Shown piece after piece: positions 47,369 to 57,907 of a DNA stretch of 64,000 nucleotides. Where the stretch lies: positions 682,001-746,000 of the forward strand of contig JAVTLE010000013.1 in the NCBI GenBank assembly GCA_033439295.1, written 5' to 3'. Origin of the DNA: Deuterostichococcus epilithicus (taxonomy: Eukaryota > Chlorophyta > Trebouxiophyceae > Prasiolales > Stichococcaceae). Below the pieces are notes generated by a model. It saw nothing but the letters and a program-made list of their open reading frames with translations. It ran no database searches and was not told the DNA's origin. A program made the position numbers and the translations under genes. Position 1 is the stretch's first letter, and the number at the start of each line of letters is the position of its first letter.

Positions 47369-48024
47369 TCATAATGCCCTTGAAAAACATCGCAAGGTTG
47401 TCTCGGCTGGTGAGCCCTTGCGCAAGTTCCTTGCGGCATCTTCTGGCGCGACACCGAACACGATGTCCACATAGGGTACCTTCCGCCATCCCTGCGTGCT
47501 CAGCGAGATCACGCTGCAACAATTGCAAATTTTACAGTTCACTGTACAGCTTCGGCATTCGCGATGCGTACCTCTTGGCCCATGCGCGCGGCGGCAGTGG
47601 GTCCTGAGCCCAGATTCTTGTGAAAGGGTCGAACCCTCCAACTAGCCATTCTAGATCAAATCAACTCGCGTGGATGACTTGAATCCATTGATTCACATAT
47701 TGACTTGGCTGTGCACCATCAGACACCTTCGGCGCGAGGATGCCTTCTGCGAAATACCAACTCTGCCGGGCATGAGAAGAACGCGCGCATTTGAATCATT
47801 GGCCTTTTCAGTCCTCCAAAAAGTCCTGTCGTCAATCGTCAGTCTTGGCTGATCTTGGCTGATTGACGCTTTCGGCAGACGCTGCGGCAGTCTCCCGCAG
47901 GCAGTTATGGAGACCTTACCGCGAGGGAATGTGGCGCGCCTCCTTCTGCAAACCCCCTTGTCACTTCGATAGAACGCAGGTGCAGGCTCCGCACTGCGCA
48001 GAAGCCTAGCAACGGTCGCTGCAT
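47369..48024 (-). CDS. Tentative small protein with mitochondrial-type presequence
   Basis: The ATG at 48024 opens MQRPLLGFCAVRSLHLRSI and more, an Arg/Leu/Ser-rich stretch with few acids, followed by a GTAAGG donor near 47919. Downstream exons read EWLVGGFDPFTRIWAQD to PRAWAK (about 47576-47652), then VISLSTQGWRKVPYVDIVFG and VAPEDAARNLRKGSPAET with a stop at 47369. The junction between the last two exons fits in phase (AG|C). The first junction does not, so an exon is missing or the start is wrong. The protein-like frame is convincing locally. It may be a separate gene or the 5' part of the large gene at 42087-46916. I assign no family. Confidence 0.4.
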
Positions 48025-48116
48025 GCACACAATATCGCAGCGCCACAGGCAGTTGGCCAACCCCGCAGAGCTGCGGCTCCCAATATAGCACTTTTGTCGC
48101 TGGGTAGAAGAACTCT
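48025..48116. promoter_or_regulatory. Short putative bidirectional promoter
   Basis: Only 92 bp separate the divergent ATGs at 48024 (-) and 48117 (+). If both starts are right, the two genes share this upstream region. Confidence 0.4.
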
Positions 48117-51100
48117 ATGAAGGAGGAGCAGAAGCTGCTGCTTGCTGCTGCCGCGGCTGGGACACTTGGTCTGGTTGGATTCATCAGCTGGCGACAGTGG
48201 GCCCGCTCTCAGCAGGTGTGTGCCCTATAATGTGTGGGGTTGCTTTTGGGTGCTGCACTGCAGCGCTTCCCACTTCACAACCGTCACTTCTTAAACAAGG
48301 CGCTATTTCGGCACGCGCAGGGTTCTGCGGAGGGCGCACTCCGTGTGGGCATCATCGGCACCGGATGGGGTGTGAAGGTGTGGCACCATGCCGTTCGCGA
48401 CGGCTCATGCCGCCGCGGCTGAAGACCCTGCTTCGCATGTCTGGATTAAGGCGGGATTGCACAATACAGATACATGACCCAAACTGAGACCTCTCACCCG
48501 GCATTGCAGGTCCAGCTGCCGCAGTTCCGGCGGGCCGGGCTTGACGTTACGGCAATCTGCTCCCGCAGCGAGGATGCCGCCGTCACGGTGGCCGCCCAGG
48601 TACCCTGCGCGCCCGGATTGAACTGGCTGTGCCTTCCTTTTTCAATTTCGGCGCCAGCATATGCATTTGGCGCCAACTGATTGACCGTACAGACGTTCAT
48701 GTGCGCAGCACCACATCGCCAACCCCTTCAGCAACGTCATCTCGCTGTGCCAAAGCCCGGATGTGGACCTGGTGTCGGTAGTGACGCCGCCCTACCTGCA
48801 CGCAGAGCAGATGATTGGTGCGGCGTCGTGTGCAATTTACTGATTATCGGGTGTGACCGAGCCCGGAGTCTTTCTGCCAGCAAACGCGTGAATTGCATGC
48901 TGTTTCACGCACGCTGCACCACCTGTGACCGTAATGCCCAGCCTCCGCAATCCGCATGCCGAACACAAAAACATCTGCCAGCTGATGATTTGGCTGGCTC
49001 GGCATTGCATGCACATGCAACATGTCGTGAACCCTTACTGCCGAACACACACCGAACACACACCTTTCATCGCCCTGCGCAGCTGCTCTGGTGGGCGGCA
49101 AGCACGTGCTGGTGGACAAGCCAATGGCGATGAACGCGGCGGAGGGCGAGCGCATGCTCGCGGCCGCCAGCGCGCACAGCAAGCAGGTGAGGGTATTTTG
49201 GTTGTAGGACCAAGTTGCACAGGGGTCAGCGCTGCCAAGCCGCTGGTCTGCGGCCAGGACGCTACTGCTGCACGCAAGCGAAGCCAAAATCTGACAGCGC
49301 TGCGAGCGGTAATCCTCTCTTCAGATCTTCCTTCACACCAGCATGATGATGTTGAATCCAGATTTGGCAGTTGTTCCGCATGCCAGGTTGCGCCAGGGAC
49401 GCTCACAACCACCGCTTTTCAGGTGGCGAATCTGGACCACGAGCTGCGCTTCACGCCAACCTTCCATCTGGTCACAAAGCAGAAGGCTGCGCTGCTGTGA
49501 CACTCCTCACCGGTTCTGTCAGGTGGCGATCGTGGACCACGAGCTGCGCTTCACACCGGCTTTCCAGCGCGCTAAGGATCTGCTGCGGGATGGCGCCATC
49601 GGCACTGTCACCGCAATTGAATGCACCGTCATGCTGGTGAGGGCGCCCGCGATGCGCCTGGCGAATTCCACCGCCTGTGGTCTAGTATAGCTGGTGTGTA
49701 CGAGTCTTGGCATGCAACATGCTGAGTTGCTGCCGCAAAGCTGCTGAGCTCAACAATGCTGCAAGCTGGAACCCGGCAGCATGTCGTTTGCTGGGCTGGC
49801 CGCGCAGTTTGGCGGAGACTCTGGCACCATACCGCCGACCACCGGCAACCTGTTCAGGTGCTGCTACCTACAGATGAACCCGATTCGCAGCCTTCTTGCT
49901 GCGCCTCATCCATTGAGGTGCACGCTGACACGCAGCCGGGCCTGGGGCCGGAGTGGTCCTGGTGGTCGGACGCCGTCAGCGGCGGCGGCGTGCTGGGCGC
50001 CATCGGCAGCCACGTCATTGACGCCCACCGCTTCCTGCTGGACGCGTGAGGCTTTACTAGGGCTCGCACATCGATGGCTCGCTGCTGTGAAGAGGGGCTT
50101 CGATGTTATAGCTTGGATCTCAATGGCTGCATGCTGCTCCGATTGCCAGACCACTTGTCAGCTGCGGGCGCTTGTTGCGAATCCATGTCCTGCACTGTGC
50201 ATCGGTGCAGTCGGTTTCTGCCCTTTACTGCTTGCTCTCCCGTCTCCGCTCCTGTATGATGCAAGCGCCCGGTGCCGTGGCTGCTTCTGTCTGCAAGGCC
50301 ACCGTCGACCGCGCTGGAGCGGACATCGGAGGCAACAGGCCGCTTGCCGGCAACCCACATCCACTCGAGCTGTTGCACAGCTGGGCGGAGTGCTTCCTGA
50401 TGTTGCTCGCAGAGAGTTTGCGGCGGTGTCGGCGCGGCTGGAGACGGTCATCAGGGAGCGCGCCGACAAGGTCACGGGCAAGGGGCGCGCAGCGACCGCC
50501 GACGACTACACAGACGTGTCCTTCACGCTGCAGCCGCGGCCGGGCTCCGAGGGAGCTGCCGTCTGGGCTGCGGATGCGAAGATCGTGGTGGGTGCTCGCA
50601 TGCTGAGGTGCCACAGGAGCCACGTGAGGCGCTGGTTGTGTCTACCCTCTGGGCGTGAGTGTGTTGCGTGGACTCGAAAGGCACACTGTCCCTCGAAGCT
50701 CATGCAGCTGCAGCCGACTGGCAGGTACCATGTATAGCAGCCACCATGCTTCAGCCGCCATGCTTGCATTTGCAGGGTCACTTCACGCTGGGCCTGCTTG
50801 GCAGCGGGGCGCCGGGCGCGACGGACATCAAGATAGTCGGCAGCCGCGGCTCCATCATCATCGACACGAGCAACAGCAGCCTGCGCGCGCACGCCGACGG
50901 CAAGGTGGCCTTTTGCGCTGCCGGTCCTTCTCGTACCCAGGATGCTAGCGGCAATGCACGGGGGATCTGCCGACACATGACGTACCTCTGTGGTGAATGG
51001 CATCCGATTGACCCTGTCTGCTTGTGTCTGCAGGAGATCGTGTCGATGAAGGGCAAGGCGAGTGCCTTTGCAGTCACGGGAACGCACGCACTGGGCATGG

Positions 51101-51606
51101 CGCTGCAGCGAGCCCTGGGTGCGACTGCTTCGCATTCCTTGATGGTGCAAAGTTGTTACTCGTATGTGTCCCCCATGGTACCCCATGCCTGCACATGATG
51201 CAGCCTGTCTTTACACAGTTGCGGTCATATCACTGGCGTGCTGTCGGAGTGATAGCATAAATTGTGGTTCTTTGCATCGGGCGCGCAACTCTACATGCAA
51301 TGGCGCACTCTGTGCAGGCCCGGAGAAGGATGACACCGCGCTGCGACCGGCGGCCACGATCGCGGATGGCCTCGCAGGTGAGGGGCCTCTGCATTGCTTT
51401 AACGCACCTTGGCTATCCTGTCCATCATCTCCCTCGCAGTTGTCGCATCCTGCCAGGTGCAGATTGTTCACCGTAATTGCGCCCTTTGTCGAAAGTTGAA
51501 GTGGTACCTTTGTCGGCGCGCAGTCATGTACGTCATGGATGCGGTGCGGGACAGCAGCAAGAAGAAGGGCGAGTGGGTGACGCCACAGACGATCCAGTCG
51601 GACTAG
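48117..51606 (+). CDS. GFO/IDH/MocA-family NAD(P)-dependent oxidoreductase, membrane-anchored
   Basis: Exons with exact junctions: 48117-48215 (MKEEQKLLLAAAAAGTLGLV and a hydrophobic anchor), 48321-48377 (GALRVGIIGTGWGVK, the dinucleotide-binding GxGxxG), 48510-48599 (VQLPQFRRAGLDVTAICSRS to VAAQ), 48709-48817 (NPFSNVISLCQSPDVDLVSV with TPPYLHAEQM), 49083-49186 (ALVGGKHVLVDKPMAMNAAE, the DKP variant of the family's EKP motif), 49523-49636 (VAIVDHELRFTPAFQRAKDL to CTVML). Later exons include EWSWWSDAVSGGGVLGAIGS with HVIDAHRFLLDA, ARLETVIRERADKVTGKGRA, HFTLGLLGSGAPGATDIKIV, VSMKGKASAFAVTGTHALGM and DAVRDSSKKKGEWVTPQTIQ, stop TAG at 51604-51606. Phases agree through the first six exons. The substrate cannot be told from sequence. 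The N-terminal anchor is unusual for this otherwise soluble family. Confidence 0.85.
49423..49475 (+). repeat. Diverged copy of an oxidoreductase exon start with its acceptor
   Basis: TTTTCAG|GTGGCG at 49423 (coding VANLDHELRFTPTFH) is repeated exactly 100 bp downstream as CTGTCAG|GTGGCG at 49523 (VAIVDHELRFTPAFQ). The downstream copy continues into conserved sequence and is the functional exon. The upstream copy runs to a stop at 49498-49500. Use of it would truncate the protein. Confidence 0.85.
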
Positions 51607-52025
51607 ATTCGGCAGAGGCTTCACACGGGGATGACACGTGATCAAGCGGCCACTGACTGGGCCAGGCTGGTGTACAGGGCTTCAATGTGCCGGCAGGAAG
51701 TTTCTGACTCTGGCCGCGTGCGCAGGCAATACGCTGCCGATCCCCTTTGCTCGTTGAGAGGCAGCCCTTCTCGCATTCGTTTGCTTTTGGGTCGATGCGA
51801 CTGCCCATCATTGCTTCAGTGTTGCCCGGCTTCCGCTCCTTGTTTTGGCGTAGTCCAGCATTGGTTTTCGGGTGCGATTTTTTGAGGTCTAGGACTCTAG
51901 GTTAGGCTCAGGGGTGACGAATGAAAATTTCATCAGCTGTTCAATTTGAAAATTTCAGCGTGCGATCGGCGATGCCCTGAGTGCAAACCTCTCCGCAACG
52001 CAGCGCACACGAAGCGGCAGCCGAC
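51607..52025. other. Intergenic region, tandem plus-strand genes
   Basis: It holds the 3' UTR of the oxidoreductase and the promoter and 5' UTR of the next gene. An AT-rich stretch near 51865-51957 is the only distinctive element. Confidence 0.5.
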
Positions 52026-55000
52026 ATGGCGAAGGCGGCACTGCAGGGGCGGCGGCCTCGGCCCAACTATTCCCAGCAGAGCCTGGAGCAGCTTGGGCGG
52101 GGCGCATCCACGCCGGGATGGCTGGCCAAGACCGGCCGGCGCAAGCGCGCGGGCACCCCGGCCGGCGCGAGCTCCAGCCCTGACACAAATGCGTCATCCA
52201 AGGAGAACAAGGCGCCAACAGGCCGCGGCAGGTTGGCAGCCAAGAAACAGCAGGGCACAGCTGGCGGAGATGAAACTGAGGCAGCAGGCCCCAAGGATCC
52301 GAAGCCGCGGGGCCGCCGTGCCAAGTCTGCAGACGGCCGGCAGGCTGCGGCGGAGGCGGACGACAAGCCGAGGCTGGTGAAGGCGGGCCGTAAGTCGGCA
52401 CCCGCCAAGCCTAACAACGCCCACAAGAAGCAGGCCGCTCAGCCCGCAGCCGACACTCCGACCGCCTCGGCCAGCAGCAAGGGCCGCAAGCAGGCTGCGC
52501 GCGGGTCCAAGGCCGCCTCGCCAGCCGAGCAGGCCGCTGCAGAGCCCACCAGCAGCCCGCAGGCCGGTGGTGAGCCGGCGAGCTCTGCAGCGCACGGCGC
52601 ATCCGGCGACTCTCCTGCCACCAGACCCCGGGCGGCAAGGAAACGCCCGTCTTCAGATGCCGCGCAGAAAGCCGCGTGCAAAGCGCAGAAGCGGCAGCGG
52701 ACCAAGCCGGAGCAGCCTGCCAACCGCGCCACCGAGCAGCCTGCAGGTGAGGTGCAATTGGGCAATTTCACGATGCGCGGATGGACTTTCCATGTCGCTG
52801 ATGAAACCCCTCAAACGCTTGTACCTGACTGTGCCAGCATCGAATCTTCCTCCACATAGATTCTGTGCAAATGATGCCGATTAAGGCGCGACATGCCGAG
52901 CTTCCCTGCGCTGCTGGCCACTGCAGAGCAACCCATGGTGGCGCCGCCGGCCGCCGCAGCCGCTGCCGCGGACGCAGCGAGGGAGGCGACGGGCGCTGTG
53001 CCGGAAGTGCCGCAGCCGCAGCGGCGCCCCGCNGGCNGCGGCCGCCTGGCCGGCTCAGCGGACGGCCGGAGCGGGCTGCAGGAGGCACTGCCGGTAGAGC
53101 GGGGCGCCCAGTCGGAGGGAGGCAGCGGCGGCGGCTCGCGGCAGCAGCACGCAGCGGCCAGCACGCCGGGTTTAGACCTGGCTCGGCGAGTGGATGCGAA
53201 TCTGCATGCTGTGCAGGTGCGCTGTTGCACAAGCACCTGGCTTCCATCCTCTTCTGCATTGAGTTGTGTGGAGTTGTTGATGCAGCCAAACGGGACCAGG
53301 ATCGGCTGGGCAGTGCGCATGCCTGTCTGTTTGGCGGCGCACAAACCGTCCGAGCACAGTTTAGATTTCTGTCCTGAGTGTGGCTGTCCCTGATGATCGA
53401 GACCTGACGCCTGCCGCTTCACTGCGTCTCGCAGACGGACTACGCGAAGCTGCAGGCGGCATACATGGCGCTCAAGCGGCAGCATGCAGAGCAGCAGGGG
53501 GCATGGCAGCAGCAGCCTGCACCTGCGCCGCTCGCGCCGCCCGGGCCATCGGAAAACTTTATCAAGCTGCAGGTTTGGTTGGTTTCTCTGAAGAAAAGAC
53601 GGTGCATTCGCAGACCGCACAGCTCCTTGGGGTGTGCAACCACATCGCATGTGCCTCGACAAGTCCATTTGTGCATCAAAAGGGCGCTGGTCATGCCTGA
53701 GGGAGCGCCGAGACATGCGCACATCGTTATGCAACACCTCCCCCCCATCTTTGCTCCTCCTGGTATCTACGTCGCAGGCGGCGCATGACAAGGTCATGGC
53801 GGAATATGCGGACATGAAGGAAAAGAACCTGGGAGGCCTGGAGAGCTTCCTCAAGGAGCAGGCCCACCGGGTGCGCTGCGGTCGGCAGGATGTGCCTTGG
53901 TGCTCAATCCCACTTTTGAGAGAATAGCGCTGCCACGGGCTGCTGGACATGCCGGCTGACCACCAGCATTGCTCTCGGAGTCAGGGACGGACTGCTGGGA
54001 GGTCGCGGACAGGTTTGCAGGTCCGAACCAAGTCCGCGTCCGCAACACGGGTTCAGTCCCACCCCTGCAGCATGCAGCGTCCCGAGGGTGCAGACCCGCA
54101 TGCTCCGCTGCAAGGTCCAACGCTGCAGCGACCGCCAGCTGACGCAGCGAGTTTGTCCTGGGGCGCACAGATCGAGGTGCACCAGGCTGCTGCTGACAAA
54201 ATGATGGGGCACTGGAGGGCGGAGGCCGAGCGGCACAAGGCGGCGGCCGCCGCTGCGCAGGCGCCCCAGAAGCTGGTGGGCTGCATCGCTGTCGCCGTGC
54301 CACCTGCAGTGCACAGCCTGAAGATCGGTGCATCACCACACATGCCTGCGCCGCACAGCCAGGGCCGGCTGGGTGCGCTGCGGAGGTTCAGGATGGAGCC
54401 TGCGCGCAGCCATTGGGCGCTCGCCTGGCTGGTGCATGCGTCCTCCACCGCCGAAATGCCCACATTCACGATTGTCTAGGCATTCTCTGTCCGGGCAGGT
54501 ACCCCACCCGTGTGCAGCCGTCCTGACTGCGGGTCGCGTCTGTCGCATGACACAGGCGGAGCTGGAGGCTCTGCGGGCGGCGCGGCAGCGGCTCATCACT
54601 GAAAACCTGGACCTGCGGGCCGCGGTTGCTGAGCGCGATGCCTGCGTCGGGCAGCTGCAGCACCAGCTGGCCCGCGCGCAGCTGGCAGAGGCGGCTGCGG
54701 AGGATCGCCTGCAGGCGGCAGCCGCTGCGGCGGTGGCGGCGTACCCGCCGGCAGCGGCGCCTGCACTGATGCTGCCGCAGGCGGCCGGCGGCCAAGCGGC
54801 TGCGGGCACTGGCTGTGCTGATGGGGCAGAGGCTTCACCGGCACCGGTAGCCGCGGCGGTCGTAGCGCAGCCTGCGGCGCACAACGCACCTGAGGCGCCT
54901 GCTCAGCCGGAGGTTGCGACAGCGGCGCAGGACGGCGGCGCCGCCGGGCAGCCGGCGCCGTCGGCGCACAGCAGCCCCGACCCGCAGCAGGCGGAGCAGC

Positions 55001-57382
55001 CCGCGGCGCCGCCGCCGCCGCCGCCGCAGCAGCCAACGCCCTTCCACCTGAAGGTATGGGGTCCCTGGCATATGACTCCGCATGTCAACGACCAGCAGAC
55101 ATTCTGATCAAGCCCCGCTCTTTCAGCGGCCCCCAGAGCCAGGGAGCGTGTTGACAGCGACTCGGCTCCTCACGGAACGATGCGCTGTGCAGGAGGCGCG
55201 GGCCATGGCTCCGGAGGGCCACTCGCTCAGCGACACCTACGACCGGCCGGCCGCTTCCTCTTCCCACGCCAACGGTGGGTCTGCTGTTTCACCCTCAACT
55301 CGGGCCTCAGGAGTCCACAGACTCGGGGCACTGGCTTGGCCGGCCGGCCGCCCTTGCCAGACGTGGCAGGTGTGAACAGGCCCTCATGGTTGCCTCTGCC
55401 CGCAGGCCGGGTGCACGTGCAGACTGCGGCCAAGCCCCTGGTGCCGTACCCCGAGGGGCTGTCGCACGAGCGGGCTGGCAGCGACTCCCTGGGCGCGGGT
55501 GCTGCGACTAATGGCGCAGGCCGCAGCGCGCTGCAGACGGCGGCGCCCGGTGTCGACCCTCAGGTGAGGGCTGCCGCGAGCGCGGCAGACATTGCACAAT
55601 GTCAATTCGCTGCAAGCCGGTGTAGACCAGCCGGTGCAGATCATTGCTGAGGCATCAGCAGCATCGCCAGTTACATGCCAGCTTTGCAAGGATGTGGTCA
55701 TGCCTTGCACGCAGCGGCAGAGGCCAGCCCCATGCCGTGTGTGCGGTTGCCGGGCGCCTCTCGCGCATACATGCTGTCGTTCATGTCATGCGCTCCTGAC
55801 CTGTCTATGCAGGCGGCCGCGGATGCCAGCCCTATGCCGTGGGTGCCGCTGCCGGGCATCGCCGCCGCCACGCCAAGCGAGGCGTTACTGCCCGTGCGCC
55901 ACCTGCAGTTCGCGTCCGCCGCCCGCTGCGCCGGTGAGCATCATCTGGGTTTCTGGTCCTGCCTGTGCGATCCTGCAAAATTCGGCCTGGCTGTGCCTCC
56001 TGACCCAGTGACGAGTCCCCATCCGCACCACGTCGAATGGCACTTGTCCTAGACCAGAAAAGGTCGGATCGGATTGGGCCCACCTCATGGTGAAGCACAT
56101 GAAAACTCTCTCACGCGTGGTGGAGGTGTATCCTGAAAGCTAGCATGGAAGGCCAGAATGCTGTCGCATGCCCGCCGCAGCGCGATCGGAAGCGGAAGCG
56201 GGGCCAGACGCACGTGCACAGCGCGCGCCGCCACCCAATGCGCACGCCGCTGCAGACCCGCCCTCAGGTTCGTCACAGTCACACTGCAGCCGCGCTTGCC
56301 AATTCAACCGCCAGCCCTCGTCATGGGCAGCAGGCGGCTGGGGCCGCTGCCGCACGCAAGCTGCAAGGGCGAGGGTCGTTCCAGTGCTGGGACGGGCGCC
56401 TGATGATGCACGATGAACAGCAACCAACTGGACAAGATGTGACAGGATGCAATAGGAAAACTCTTCGACAGGCATGCAGGCGGGCTGGCCGAGTCGCCGC
56501 CGCGCTGCTGGAGGCCTGACACACTTCCTGCATCCGCGAGGGCTGATGGTTGCTTCATCTCAATCTCACTCGATACCTTGGCCGCCAGGCGGGCTGGGCG
56601 GGCCGCTGCACACGCTGCTGGGCCTGGAGTCGTCACCCTTCAGGCACGGCGGCTTCCTCTTCGAGCACCGCGCCTCGGGGTGAGTCGCTAGCTGTGAGCG
56701 GCGATGATCGTGTATCTTGACATGATGCGCATGAGATAGCCGCCACAACTGGCAGCCTCTGCTGTGTGTTGCCAACTGCCAGTCGGAGGCTGTGCCCTGC
56801 TTGCAGCCCTGCTTTCGTCGCTCTGCCTTGTGGCTGTGCGTCTAAGACTTGCTGCCATTCGGATTGCAGCTACACCTTCCGCATCACGCCGCAGCAGGCA
56901 GAGGAGGCCGCTGCGGCTGTGGCCGGGGGCGAGGAGCTCTTTTACAAACCCTACTCCCTGGGCGAGCTGTATGACGTGAGACTTCCCGCTCTCTGCTCTC
57001 TGTGGTCTTGGCAGTTGCTGTTTAACGCCAAGGTGACGGCCCCTGACTCTTCACCGCTGGCAGGCTTGCACGCATGCCTTCCTCACCATGCAGGTCATCG
57101 GCTTGCGACAGGTGTAAGCGCCATGCTATACGCAGCGCACAGCTGAAGTCGTTCATTATGCTCAGCGCCCGGCAAGGCCGGAGGCTGCCCCAAAACTTTG
57201 CTCCTACCAACAGCAGCAGCCACAGCATGCGGGCATGCTTGTTTTGCCTTCTCTGGGTGCAGGCGCTGCCTGCATTCCTGCATCAGGAGCTGAGCGTGGC
57301 CGCCGACCAGCGCTCCAAGCTGGTGCATTACATCATGGACGCGCTCGCGCGCCACTCGGAGGCATCGTCACTGGACAGATGA
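52026..57382 (+). CDS. Nuclear coiled-coil protein with plant-type C-terminal domain, function unknown
   Basis: The ATG at 52026 opens a 250-residue Lys/Ala/Pro-rich basic tail (KTGRRKRAGTP, RPRAARKRPSS, KAQKRQRTK), like a histone-H1 tail or AT-hook linker. Coiled-coil exons follow: TDYAKLQAAYMALKRQHAEQ (about 53435-53571), AAHDKVMAEYADMKEKNLGG (about 53778-53870), EVHQAAADKMMGHWRAEAER (about 54174-54300) and AELEALRAARQRLITENLDL (54555-55053) with Pro/Ala-rich sequence. A C-terminal domain spans exons near 56575-56680 (LHTLLGLESSPFRHGGFLFE), 56870-56974 (YTFRITPQQAEEA; EELFYKPYSLGELYD) and 57262-57382 (LPAFLHQELSVAADQRSKLV ... SSLDR). From memory the pattern 'SGYxFxxx...GEELxYxxxSLGxxxxxAPxxxxE' recurs in uncharacterised plant coiled-coil proteins. 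I give no function. Two ambiguous bases lie in the exon at 52893-53215. Several mid-gene exon joins are uncertain. Confidence 0.6.
53033..53037. other. Ambiguous bases (N) in an exon
   Basis: Bases 53033 and 53037 are N inside a GC-rich run. They make two codons of the coiled-coil gene uncertain. This is a sequencing or assembly gap, not biology. Confidence 0.95.
55721..55763 (+). repeat. Diverged copy of an exon start in the coiled-coil gene
   Basis: The exon start at 55813-55857 (coding AAADASPMPWVPLPG) has an upstream copy at 55721-55765 (coding AAAEASPMPCVRLPG), offset 92 bp, about 36 of 45 bases matching. The upstream copy is probably intronic. Confidence 0.75.
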
Positions 57383-57907
57383 TCCGGTATCCGAAACGAG
57401 GAGGGGAAAGGGGGCCTGAGGAGGGACCCCGCCGGCGCACGCGCTGTGTGCCGCTTCTGGGGCAGTGCCGGCATCGGAAGGCGAATGCTGTACGTACACA
57501 GGGCGGACGTTGCGCCACTTCCTCGTTGATGCACTCAGGATGGCACAGAACAACGCTCGGGAGACCCACGCCGGTTCGGCACCAGCGACAGTTTCAACCG
57601 CAAAATGTATGCCACCGCTTCTGCATGTGGGTGTTTCCAGCTCCGCAATCGAACTCGTTTGTTTCCTGGGCTGGCATGTTCTGGGCTGAAGAACGTCACT
57701 GATGCATGCATGCCTTCAGCAGCTCCCGAGGCACGGCAATTCCAAACTACTCGGCAGACAGAACTGCCAGTGCATTTACATCATTACATGTTGCAAGTTT
57801 ACGGCTGGCTAAGGTGCAAACTGAATGCAGTGTCACAGTTTCCGCTGGCGTAACACAACGCATCAAATGAATATATGATTAGGTGTGTGTGTTTCGGAAT
57901 TGATGTT
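57383..57907. other. Convergent intergenic region
   Basis: It separates the stop at 57382 (+) and the stop at 57908 (-). It presumably holds two 3' UTRs. No coding exon was seen. Confidence 0.5.

Noticed and set aside
47618-47645. GGGTTCGACCC stem-loop like a tRNA T-arm (minus strand)
   Set aside because: No matching acceptor stem, D-arm or anticodon arm is found nearby. It lies in a protein-like exon.
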